This document shows, piece by piece, positions 15,231 through 22,978 of a stretch of DNA of 35,970 nt (the first letter of the stretch is position 1; every line of letters starts with the position of its first letter). Position numbers and translations under genes: made by a program. Origin of the DNA: Ruminococcus sp. CAG:403 (GTDB lineage: Bacteria; Bacillota; Clostridia; Oscillospirales; Ruminococcaceae); NCBI GenBank assembly GCA_000437255.1, contig FR899083.1, forward strand, positions 91,733-127,702. Reading direction: 5' to 3'. Under the pieces are notes generated by a model. That model did no database searches. It saw only the letters and a list, made by a program, of their open reading frames with translations, and was not told the DNA's origin.

Positions 15231-18098
15231 ATGTCATATATCCCTGTTATTGGTCTTGAAATTCACGCAGAACTTTTAACAAACTCCAAAGTATTTTGTA
15301 CTTGTAACGCAGAATTCGGTGGAAGTCCAAACTCTAGATGCTGCCCGGTTTGTACTGGTATGCCAGGTACTTTACCAGTCATCAATCAAACAGCAGTACA
15401 ATATGCTGTAAAAGCTGGTTTTGCGTTGGGTTGCCATATTAATAAATTTTCTGTTTTTGACCGGAAAAACTATTTCTATCCGGACTTGCCGAAAGCATAT
15501 CAGATTTCACAGTTGCAGCGTCCGCTTTGTTTGGATGGACTTGTTGCAATTGAAACCTCTACCGGAAAGAAAAATATTCGTATCAATCGGATTCACTTGG
15601 AAGAGGACGCCGGAAAACTGGTGCATGATGATTTTAATGCCGTTTCTTTAGCCGACTACAACCGTTGTGGAATTCCGTTGATTGAAATTGTTACAGAACC
15701 AGATATCTCCTCTGCGGAAGAAGCAAAAGCTTTTGTAGAAAAAATTAGCTTATTGCTGCAATATGCTGGTGTTTGTGACTGTAAAATGGAGCAGGGTTCT
15801 TTACGGTGTGATGTTAATATTTCCATTATGCGTCCAGAAGACAAGGAACTGGGAACGCGTGCTGAAATTAAAAACTTGAACTCCTTGAAATCCATTACTC
15901 GTGCAATTAACTATGAAATCAAACGACAATCTCGTTTGCTAGATGCAGGAAAACGTGTTATCCAAGAAACAAGACGGTTCAATGATAACAAGGGAGAAAC
16001 CACCTCCATGCGTAGCAAAGAAAATGCACATGATTATCGCTACTTCCCGGAACCAGATATCTTACAAGTAAACTTTACAGATGAAATGCTGGATGAAATC
16101 AAAGCAATGCTGCCAGAATTGCCGCATAAGCGCATGGAACGGTATACAAAGGTTTATCAGCTTTCCAAAACAGATGCACAAATTCTTGTAAATCAAAAAG
16201 TTGTTTCTGATTTCTATGATGATGCATTACAGGTTTATAATAATCCAAAAAGCATTGCTAACTTCATCATTGGAGAAATGCTGCGTCGTGTTAATTTAGG
16301 AGAAATTCAATTAGATGCTCTTCCCTTTACCGCTGAATCTTTTGCGTCTTTGGTAAAACTTGCAGACGAAGAAAAAATTTCTAAAAATGATGCGAAAAAG
16401 ATTTTCCGTATTATGGCAGAAAAAGGTGAAAATCCAGAAGCAATTGCAAAAGAAAAGGACATGCTGATTTCCAATGATATGGAGCAGGCTACTGCAATTA
16501 TGACAGGAATTTTGGCAAACAATCAAGAAGCTGTTTTGCAGTACAAAAACGGAGAAACAAAAGTATTTGGTTTCTTAATGGGACAGTGTACAAAAGCATT
16601 ACGTGGTATCTGTACACCTGGAGTAATTAAGACTACTTTGACAGATTTGCTTGAAAAAACAGCTGTTACTGACACAACAGCTGAGACAAAACAGGTACAA
16701 AATGAAGTAGTAGAAGAAAGTGCTCCATCTTATCATACCTATTCAAATGATCAAGCATATTTTCCATCTAAAAAGCAAAATGTTCTTTCTATTGATGGAA
16801 ATCACCTGTTAACAGAGTTCTCTTTTGAGGAAGCCACTAAAAAGGTAGGAGAAATCATCTCTTTCCGTGCTTGTGTACACAAAATCAGACAAATGAGTAC
16901 ATTTTCATTTGTTATTCTGAGAACTGGACGTTACCTGATTCAAACTGTTTATAGTAAAGATATTTGTAAGGATCCCATTTCCGGTTTAAAAGAAGGAAAT
17001 TTTGTATTTGCAAGTGGTACTGTTACAAAGAACGAAAAAGCAATTGGTGGCATTGAATTGCAACTTTCCACCATTCAGGTAATTTCTAACAGCAATGAGG
17101 AATATCCTCTAAAGGTTTCTAACAAAAAGTTAGATTGCTCTCTGGAAATCAATTTGGATAATCGTTCTGTTGCATTGCGTAATCCTCATGAACGTGCAAT
17201 TTTCAAAATTCAAGAAGGCGTTTGCAATGGATTCCGTGAATTTATGTTGAAAGAAGGATTCACAGAAATTCATACACCTAAAATTGTTGCGCAAGGTGCT
17301 GAAGGCGGTGCAAATATCTTCCATTTGGAATATTTTGATAAACCTGCATTCTTGAATCAGTCTCCACAATTCTATAAGCAAACCGCAGTTGCATTTTTCG
17401 ATCGTGTATTTGAAATTGCACCAGTTTATCGAGCAGAAAAGCATGCAACCTCTCGTCATATCAACGAATACATCGGTCTGGACTTTGAAATGGGCTATAT
17501 TGACAGCATGTATGATGTTATGGCAATGGAAACCGCAATGCTGCGCTACGTGATGCAATACTTACAGGAGCACTATCAATACGAATTGGAATTGCTGCAA
17601 GCTGAAGTACCGGTAATTCATGAAATTCCATGTGTTACCCTGTTAGAAGCTAAAGAAATTCTTGGTAACAAGGGATCTAAAAACAAATTGGACTTGGAAC
17701 CAGAAGACGAAGTGGCATTGTGTGACTATGCAAAAGAAACTTTCGATAGTGACTTTATTTTTGTTACACACTTCCCTTCTTCTAAACCGCCTTTTTATGC
17801 TATGAATGCAAAAGAAGACAGTCGGTTAGCCTATAAATTTGATTTGCTTTTCCGTGGATTAGAGATTACAAGCGGTGGACAAAGAATTCACAACTACGAA
17901 GAACAAATCGAAAAAATGTTGGCACAAGGATTGGATCCGGCAGATTTTGAAAACTATTTGCAAGCACACAAATATGGACTTCCTCCGCACGGCGGTCTTG
18001 GAATTGGTTTGGAACGTCTCGTTATGAAATTGCTGAAACTCTCTAATGTACGTTCTGCAAGCATGTTCCCGAGAGATATCAATCGCCTATTACCATAA
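15231..18098 (+). CDS. gatB-aspS: GatB fused in frame to an archaeal-type aspartyl-tRNA synthetase
   Basis: A single 955-codon frame. Residues 1 to about 476 are complete GatB: the kinase/amidotransferase core has a zinc set at Cys23, Cys25, Cys38 and Cys41, HLEEDAGKL near 122 and HDYRYFPEPD near 267, then the tRNA-binding helical and YqeY-like tail. A polar linker (about 477-512) follows. Residues about 513-955 are a full class IIb AspRS: OB-fold anticodon domain (about 535-620), motif 2 around VYRAEKHATSRHINEY (732-747), motif 3 GLGIGLERLV (922-931) and the archaeal-type ending FPRDINRLLP. No in-frame Met lies between about 450 and 555, so the AspRS has no obvious separate start. From remembered alignments, the tryptophan typical of discriminating archaeal AspRS is Cys548, which suggests a non-discriminating enzyme charging tRNA(Asn). 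AGAGGAGG precedes the ATG. Confidence 0.95.
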   Translation: MSYIPVIGLEIHAELLTNSKVFCTCNAEFGGSPNSRCCPVCTGMPGTLPVINQTAVQYAVKAGFALGCHINKFSVFDRKNYFYPDLPKAYQISQLQRPLCLDGLVAIETSTGKKNIRINRIHLEEDAGKLVHDDFNAVSLADYNRCGIPLIEIVTEPDISSAEEAKAFVEKISLLLQYAGVCDCKMEQGSLRCDVNISIMRPEDKELGTRAEIKNLNSLKSITRAINYEIKRQSRLLDAGKRVIQETRRFNDNKGETTSMRSKENAHDYRYFPEPDILQVNFTDEMLDEIKAMLPELPHKRMERYTKVYQLSKTDAQILVNQKVVSDFYDDALQVYNNPKSIANFIIGEMLRRVNLGEIQLDALPFTAESFASLVKLADEEKISKNDAKKIFRIMAEKGENPEAIAKEKDMLISNDMEQATAIMTGILANNQEAVLQYKNGETKVFGFLMGQCTKALRGICTPGVIKTTLTDLLEKTAVTDTTAETKQVQNEVVEESAPSYHTYSNDQAYFPSKKQNVLSIDGNHLLTEFSFEEATKKVGEIISFRACVHKIRQMSTFSFVILRTGRYLIQTVYSKDICKDPISGLKEGNFVFASGTVTKNEKAIGGIELQLSTIQVISNSNEEYPLKVSNKKLDCSLEINLDNRSVALRNPHERAIFKIQEGVCNGFREFMLKEGFTEIHTPKIVAQGAEGGANIFHLEYFDKPAFLNQSPQFYKQTAVAFFDRVFEIAPVYRAEKHATSRHINEYIGLDFEMGYIDSMYDVMAMETAMLRYVMQYLQEHYQYELELLQAEVPVIHEIPCVTLLEAKEILGNKGSKNKLDLEPEDEVALCDYAKETFDSDFIFVTHFPSSKPPFYAMNAKEDSRLAYKFDLLFRGLEITSGGQRIHNYEEQIEKMLAQGLDPADFENYLQAHKYGLPPHGGLGIGLERLVMKLLKLSNVRSASMFPRDINRLLP

Positions 18099-18117
18099 GC
18101 AATCGTTAAAAAGTGAT

Positions 18118-18147
18118 AAACGCACACAAGTTTTATTGTGTGCGTTT
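18118..18147 (+). terminator. Terminator after the gatCAB-aspS operon
   Basis: A perfect 12-pair stem (18118-18129 with 18136-18147) with a six-base loop. The right arm ends in TTT, then CTT, so the U tract is short and read-through into the (p)ppGpp synthetase gene is possible. Confidence 0.65.
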
Positions 18148-18171
18148 CTTCCAATATAAGAAGGTGAAACT

Positions 18172-18852
18172 ATGGATGATAAGGAATTTTATTTAGATGC
18201 CATCCGAGATATCGTCCCGGAAAATGAAACAGATTCTTTGCAGAATACATTTTATTCTTTTTTAGAATTGGAACATCTCTATGACTCTGCCATTGAATTG
18301 GTGAAAACACAACTGAATATTTTTGATAATGAATTCAGCATGCGCTTTCAAAGAAATCCAATTCATAATATTGAAAGCCGCATTAAATCTCCACAAAGTA
18401 TTATTGGAAAGCTACAAAGAAAAGGATTTGCAGTTTCTCCGGAATCTGCAAGAATTCATTTACAGGATATTGCTGGCGTACGTGTGATCTGTTATTATGT
18501 GGATGATATTTATGCAATTGCAAATTTACTAACAGAACATAGTGCTTTCCAATTGAAAAGGATCAAGGATTACATCAAAAATCCAAAATTAAACGGATAC
18601 CGCAGCTTTCACATGATCTTAAATGTTCCTGTTTATATGGCAAACGGAAAAGAATTTGCACCAGTTGAAATCCAAATTCGAACCATTGCAATGGATTTTT
18701 GGGCTAGTTTGGAGCATCAGTTACATTATAAATCCATTGGTAATCAAGATGTTGCCGCTTCACTAACGGATGAATTAAAACAATGTGCAGAGACCATTGC
18801 AGAAACTGATTTAAAAATGCAGGATATGTTTAAAGAGATTAGCAGGCTTTAA
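18172..18852 (+). CDS. Small alarmone synthetase, RelQ/YjbM-type (p)ppGpp synthetase
   Basis: GTP pyrophosphokinase domain protein, 226 residues, without the hydrolase, TGS or ACT domains of long RelA/SpoT. It transfers pyrophosphate from ATP to GDP or GTP. Visible motifs: SRIKSPQSIIGKLQRKG (ATP site), DIAGVRVICYYVDDIY, KNPKLNGYRSFHMIL (guanosine-binding Tyr) and VEIQIRTIAMDFWASLEHQ, where the Glu-x-Gln-x-Arg motif is catalytic. A C-terminal helix rich in Glu and Lys may drive oligomerisation. It has its own AAGAAGGTGA ribosome binding site 70 bases after the GatB-AspRS stop. RelQ or RelP type cannot be fixed by eye. Confidence 0.9.
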   Translation: MDDKEFYLDAIRDIVPENETDSLQNTFYSFLELEHLYDSAIELVKTQLNIFDNEFSMRFQRNPIHNIESRIKSPQSIIGKLQRKGFAVSPESARIHLQDIAGVRVICYYVDDIYAIANLLTEHSAFQLKRIKDYIKNPKLNGYRSFHMILNVPVYMANGKEFAPVEIQIRTIAMDFWASLEHQLHYKSIGNQDVAASLTDELKQCAETIAETDLKMQDMFKEISRL

Positions 18853-18865
18853 CAGCAATCCAAAT

Positions 18866-18898
18866 AAAAAGACCTTCTTTTATTAGAAGGTCTTTTTT
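18866..18898. terminator. Bidirectional terminator between the alarmone synthetase and the Lrp-type regulator
   Basis: A 13-pair perfect stem (18866-18878 with 18885-18897) and a six-base loop, A-rich on the left and ending in six T on the right. It serves the two converging genes. Confidence 0.9.
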
Positions 18899-18922
18899 AT
18901 AATTATTATTGCAATATAAGAA

Positions 18923-19366
18923 TTAAACATTTGGCTCCACATTAATTTCTCGATGTGGAACTGGCGTGGAAAATACAATTTGGGTGGAAGTATTTCCAAA
19001 GCGTTGAATTTTTCCAATAAATGTATCTAATTCCTGAGTAGATGGAAAAGACACTTTGATTAACATAGAATAGATTCCAGTTACACAATTGCATTCCAAA
19101 ACATTTGGACAACTGCTAATAAATGGATAAAATTCAGCTTTTTGATCTGCAGACAACTCCAAGTTGATAAAAGCAGTAATATGATAACCTAGTTTTTGGC
19201 GATCAATAATTGTATTATATCCTAAAATAATACCTTGCTTTTCTAATTTATCAATTCTGGAGGATACAGCCGGTGCAGATAAAAACACTTTGGAAGCAAG
19301 CAATTTCAATGGTGCTCTTGCATTTTCTTGCAACAATGTAATTAACATCGCATCAATTTTATCCAT
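18923..19366 (-). CDS. Lrp/AsnC family transcriptional regulator
   Basis: A 147-residue regulator. The winged helix-turn-helix occupies about 1-60 (DKIDAMLITLLQENARAPLK, then SAPAVSSRIDKLEKQGII). A RAM/AsnC effector domain follows, with NVLECNCVTGIYSMLIKV containing the usual G-x-Y/H-D-like ligand loop, here with Tyr and Ser rather than Asp. Such proteins form dimers to octamers and sense amino acids or related ligands; the target genes are unknown. AAAGGA lies 10 bases before the ATG. The gene is transcribed alone from the promoter at 19476-19505. Confidence 0.92.
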   Translation of the reverse strand: MDKIDAMLITLLQENARAPLKLLASKVFLSAPAVSSRIDKLEKQGIILGYNTIIDRQKLGYHITAFINLELSADQKAEFYPFISSCPNVLECNCVTGIYSMLIKVSFPSTQELDTFIGKIQRFGNTSTQIVFSTPVPHREINVEPNV

Positions 19367-19475
19367 GGGAAATCATTCCTTTCTTGCAGCTTTATTATGT
19401 AATACGTTTTATCTAAATATCGTAGCAAATTGATCTATTTTTCTTTCAATTCAAAAGTTTTATAGATTAAATATT

Positions 19476-19505
19476 ATTATAGCAAAAAAATGTGAACAAA
19501 AGCAA
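19476..19505 (-). promoter_or_regulatory. Promoter of the Lrp/AsnC-type regulator
   Basis: On the minus strand TTGCTT (19500-19505), an 18-base spacer and TATAAT (19476-19481). The predicted 5' untranslated region is about 100 bases. The -35 lies inside the terminator hairpin of the upstream coaD-side operon. Confidence 0.6.
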
Positions 19506-19528
19506 TTGGATTTATAAACTTTTGTTCA
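19484..19528 (-). terminator. Terminator of the rsmD-coaD-coiled-coil operon
   Basis: Arms 19493-19502 and 19519-19528 are perfect 10-base complements with a 16-base loop. On the minus strand the stem is followed by C, A and then seven T. It begins four bases after the stop of the 19532-19984 gene. Confidence 0.7.
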
Positions 19529-19531
19529 TTC

Positions 19532-19984
19532 TTATTTTTTTCGATTGGCAATTTTTGTTTTGGTTTCTCGTACTTCTTTTAACGTATTTACAAGAGAAGA
19601 TTCTACATCAGTCAAAATATCATTTACATAATTTTCAGCAGCAACTTTTACATCATTCGATCCGCTTTGTGCTTTCGTCACCATATCCATAGCACGCTTT
19701 TTTACTTCTTTTAAAATTTCTTGCTGAGAAATCATTGCTTTTGCACGAATTTCAGCTTCTTGAATGATACGCTCTGCCTTTAATTTTGCACGTTCTATGA
19801 CTTGATCACACTCATCATTAATTGCCTTTGCACGACTAATTTCTGATGGAATATCCTGGCGTGCAGCATTAATTAATTCCTGCATTCGTTCTCCATCAAT
19901 AATAACCTTATGAGAAACAAATGGAATTGGATGTGCTTGATCTAGTAAGTCCTCTAAATCATCCATGTAATCTTTAATTGACAT
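19532..19984 (-). CDS. Coiled-coil protein of unknown function co-encoded with coaD
   Basis: A 150-residue protein. An N-terminal segment (DYMDDLEDLLDQAHPIPF then VIIDGERMQELINAARQDIP) precedes a long Ala/Glu/Lys/Ile-rich coiled coil (about 45-135) resembling ATPase peripheral-stalk subunits (F-type b or V-type H) and DivIVA-like proteins. There is no membrane segment. From memory, similar proteins next to coaD are common in Clostridia and are often labelled 'ATPase', but the gene is not in an ATP synthase cluster here. Its start overlaps the coaD 3' end by 11 bases, with AAAGGAG inside coaD, which indicates translational coupling. The function is unknown. Confidence 0.88.
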   Translation of the reverse strand: MSIKDYMDDLEDLLDQAHPIPFVSHKVIIDGERMQELINAARQDIPSEISRAKAINDECDQVIERAKLKAERIIQEAEIRAKAMISQQEILKEVKKRAMDMVTKAQSGSNDVKVAAENYVNDILTDVESSLVNTLKEVRETKTKIANRKK

Positions 19985-20486
19985 GACCGTTCTCCTTTAC
20001 CAATCTTTTTTCGATATCTTTCAAAATACAGCTTGGTACAAAGTGACTGATATCACCGCCAAAATTTGCAATTTGTTTTACAACACTAGAACTCAGATAC
20101 ATATTCTCTGCAGTTGTTGTTAAAAAAACAGTTTCTGCACCAGCATATAACTTTTTATTTGCAAGCGCCATTTGAAATTCATATTCAAAGTCACTAACAG
20201 CTCGCAGTCCTTTTACAATTGCAATTGCCTGTACTTCTTTTACATAGTCGGCTAAAAGACCATTTAATATATCAATAGAAACATTTGGCAAATCTTTTGT
20301 GACACGTTGGATCATTTCTTTCCGTTCCTGCGTTGTAAAACTTGCTTCTGCTTTCATAATATTTTTAGAAACTAGCACAATTACATGATCAAACAATTTA
20401 GAGGCACGTGTAATAATATCCAAATGTCCCAATGTAACAGGATCAAAACTTCCTGGACATACTGCAATTCGTTTTGTATTCATCAT
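19974..20486 (-). CDS. coaD: Pantetheine-phosphate adenylyltransferase
   Basis: Transfers AMP from ATP to 4'-phosphopantetheine, the penultimate step of coenzyme A synthesis. About 170 residues, slightly above the usual 160. The nucleotidyltransferase motif is CPGSFDPVTLGHLDII near the N-terminus (GSFDP plus the T/H-x-G-H), and the second signature is SSSVVKQIANFGGD near the C-terminus. Two adjacent ATG codons are possible; the first overlaps the rsmD stop as ATGA. The rsmD-coaD order is typical of Firmicutes. Confidence 0.96.
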   Translation of the reverse strand: MMNTKRIAVCPGSFDPVTLGHLDIITRASKLFDHVIVLVSKNIMKAEASFTTQERKEMIQRVTKDLPNVSIDILNGLLADYVKEVQAIAIVKGLRAVSDFEYEFQMALANKKLYAGAETVFLTTTAENMYLSSSVVKQIANFGGDISHFVPSCILKDIEKRLVKENGHVN

Positions 20487-21028
20487 ACTTCATCCACTTT
20501 TTCATATACTGTAACGGCAATTTTTCCATACCGATATCTTTTTTTGACGGAAAGTAATTCGATTTGAGCTGGTAAAATCAATTCACTTTCATGTTCACAA
20601 ATTGCTTTTCCACCAATAAACAAATGATCCGATAAAAGTGGAAGAGCCTGCAATAAAATTTCCTTATGATAAGGAGGATCTAAAATAGCAAGATGATATT
20701 TTTCCTGTGTTAGCTTCAAATAAGAAATACTATCTTGCTGAATCACTTTTGTACGATTCTCTAAACCTAAAAGTTGAATATTTTTTTTAGTACATTGAAT
20801 TGATTTTAAGGACGCATCCAAAAAATCGACTTGTTCTGCACCTCGGCTAAGCGCTTCTATTCCCATTTGACCCGTTCCAGAAAACAAATCTAACACATGT
20901 GCATCTGGTAAATCAAATTGAATTGCAGAAAAAATAGCCTCTTTTACTTTGTCTGTAGTTGGACGAACATCATTTCCATCTAAAGAAATAAGAACTCTTC
21001 CACGACAAGTACCAGCAATTACACGCAT
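20483..21028 (-). CDS. rsmD: 16S rRNA (guanine(966)-N(2))-methyltransferase
   Basis: Rossmann-fold S-adenosylmethionine methyltransferase acting on G966 (E. coli numbering) of 16S rRNA. It is 181 residues long. MRVIAGTCRGR and RPTTDKVKEAIF are the N-terminal family signatures, LDLFSGTGQMGIEALSRGA is the cofactor-binding motif I, and LDPPY is the catalytic motif IV. AGGAGG precedes the ATG. It lies about 30 bases downstream of uvrC, so it may share that transcript. Confidence 0.95.
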   Translation of the reverse strand: MRVIAGTCRGRVLISLDGNDVRPTTDKVKEAIFSAIQFDLPDAHVLDLFSGTGQMGIEALSRGAEQVDFLDASLKSIQCTKKNIQLLGLENRTKVIQQDSISYLKLTQEKYHLAILDPPYHKEILLQALPLLSDHLFIGGKAICEHESELILPAQIELLSVKKRYRYGKIAVTVYEKVDEV

Positions 21029-21060
21029 CTATCAGTTCCTCCTAGATTAAAATATGCCTT

Positions 21061-22881
21061 CTAAAATGCATCAATAAGATGCTGTAATTCCATTGCTACT
21101 TCTCTGCGAACCCCTGCAACTTTCATGAGGTCTTCTATCGTAGCATCCTTCAGTTGTTCTTTGGTTTTATAATGCAACAACAATTGCTCTGCTTTTTTTG
21201 CTCCAATTCCTTTTACAGAAGTTAGCGTTAAAGAATAAGAATTTTTTTTGTGCCGATTTTTCATATACTGAACGGAATAGCGATGCACCTCATCTTGAAT
21301 ACGTGTCAGCAACATAAAAGCTTCATGATAACTAGTAACTGCAATTTCACCGCCATTGCTTGCAATGGCACGTGTTCGGTGTTTATTGTCTTTTACCATT
21401 CCATAAAGTGGAATCTTAAAACCAAATTGATCCATAACGGATTGAACCGCATGCACATGTCCAATACCACCGTCTAAAAGAATAAGATCTGGTTTTCTGG
21501 AAAACCATTCCTCATCTTGATCTTTTAAGTGTTGAAACCGCCTTGACAAAACTTCCTGCATACAATGATAATCGTCTTGTGTTTGAACTGCTTTAATAGA
21601 AAATCGCTTATAAGCTTTTTTAAGCGGCAATCCATTTTCAAAAACAACCATACCAGCAACCATAGACGAGGAAGACAAATTAGAAATATCGTATGATTCA
21701 ATATAAACAGGCGGATTAGGCAAATCCAATAATGTGCCAAGTTCTTCCAATGCTTTTATATCTTTTCCAACACGTCCAAATTTTAAAGCCAATTCTTCTG
21801 AAGCATTATTCTTAGAAAGTTGCACCAACTGATAAAGTTTCCCACGCTGTGGAACTAAAATTTTGACTTTTTTAGAGCGTGGATGTTGATGCAGCATTTG
21901 CTCCAAAAGTAACTGATCTTGCAATGGAGTACCAACTAAAATATAATCCGGGAAATCCGTATGACTATGATAATATTGAGACAAAAACAAATCCATAAAA
22001 TCCGTCAAATCAGTTTCAGAAAAGAAAAAAGTTTCCTTATCGAATAGTCGATGATTTCGATACAACAAAATAGAAACACATTGCATACCATTATATTCAG
22101 CCATTGCAATTACATCTGCTTCCTGAATATCTGCATCTAAAATTTTCTGCGTTTCCCCTGCTTTTTGAATAGCACGAATTCGATCTCGCAAAATAGATGC
22201 TCGTTCAAATTGCAAAGCATCAGATGCTTTTTGCATTTCTATTCGCATTCGCTTAACAGAAGCAGTGCCTCCTGATTCAATATAATCTTTTACTTGCTCT
22301 ATAATCTCTTGATACTGCTGCACTGAAATATTGCCTCTACAAAGTCCCATACACTGTTTAATATGATAATTTAAACAAGGTCGAACATGTTTAGACACAA
22401 CTGGAAATGTTTTATGACACGTTGGCAATTGGAAAATTGTATTAATTTCCTTTACCGTTTCTTTTGTAATAAAAGCGCTCATATACGGACCAAAATAAAT
22501 GCCATCTTTTTCCTTATTCTTTTCAGCAGTTACCCTTGGGTAAGGTTCATTAGAAATACAAATATAATGATACCCTTTATCGTCCTTCAAAAGAATATTA
22601 TACTTTGGTTGATGTTGTTTAATCAAGCTACATTCTAAAACAAGTGCTTCATATTCAGAATCCGTTACAATAAAATGAAAATCATACACATGCTCTACCA
22701 TACTTGCAACTTTTGGCGTATGGTCAGCATGCTCTCGAAAATAGCTTCCAACTCGATTGTGTAAGTTTTTTGCCTTTCCGATATAAATAATTTCATTTTT
22801 AGCATTTTTCATCAAATATACACCTGGAGCAGTTGTCAATTTTCCGGCTTTTTCCCGTAAAAAGGGCAAACGAGCATTCAT
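21061..22881 (-). CDS. uvrC: Excinuclease ABC subunit C
   Basis: Makes the dual incision in UvrABC nucleotide excision repair. The 606-residue length is typical. Domains in order: GIY-YIG nuclease (APGVYLMKN through YIGKAKNLHNRVGSYF, about 18-48) for the 3' cut, a Cys-containing region around 170-190 (RPCLNYHIKQCMGLC), the UVR UvrB-binding motif (about 205-240), an RNase H-like C-terminal nuclease for the 5' cut (ESYDISNLS, then LILLDGGIGHV), and a helix-hairpin-helix tail (SVKGIGAKKAEQLL). GGAGG lies before the ATG. It is downstream of the purine operon behind a weak hairpin. Confidence 0.97.
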   Translation of the reverse strand: MNARLPFLREKAGKLTTAPGVYLMKNAKNEIIYIGKAKNLHNRVGSYFREHADHTPKVASMVEHVYDFHFIVTDSEYEALVLECSLIKQHQPKYNILLKDDKGYHYICISNEPYPRVTAEKNKEKDGIYFGPYMSAFITKETVKEINTIFQLPTCHKTFPVVSKHVRPCLNYHIKQCMGLCRGNISVQQYQEIIEQVKDYIESGGTASVKRMRIEMQKASDALQFERASILRDRIRAIQKAGETQKILDADIQEADVIAMAEYNGMQCVSILLYRNHRLFDKETFFFSETDLTDFMDLFLSQYYHSHTDFPDYILVGTPLQDQLLLEQMLHQHPRSKKVKILVPQRGKLYQLVQLSKNNASEELALKFGRVGKDIKALEELGTLLDLPNPPVYIESYDISNLSSSSMVAGMVVFENGLPLKKAYKRFSIKAVQTQDDYHCMQEVLSRRFQHLKDQDEEWFSRKPDLILLDGGIGHVHAVQSVMDQFGFKIPLYGMVKDNKHRTRAIASNGGEIAVTSYHEAFMLLTRIQDEVHRYSVQYMKNRHKKNSYSLTLTSVKGIGAKKAEQLLLHYKTKEQLKDATIEDLMKVAGVRREVAMELQHLIDAF

Positions 22882-22932
22882 GACATACCTCCATGTATTT
22901 ATTTGAGATTATTTTTAGAAAAAGTATGCTCA

Positions 22933-22960
22933 GAGAAACTTGTACTTCACCAAGTTTCTC
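22933..22960 (-). terminator. Hairpin at the end of the purine operon, possible weak terminator
   Basis: A perfect 10-pair stem (22933-22942 with 22951-22960) and an eight-base loop between purD and uvrC. On the minus strand five T follow only after a nine-base gap, so termination may be incomplete and uvrC may receive read-through. Confidence 0.5.
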
Positions 22961-22978
22961 ATAAGCAGATTCACTTTT

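Noticed and set aside
16650..16780. Possibility that gatB and aspS are two genes separated by a missed stop or frameshift
   Set aside because: The frame is continuous, no start codon with a ribosome binding site is present in the linker, and the linker has ordinary hydrophilic composition. Kept as a single fused gene.
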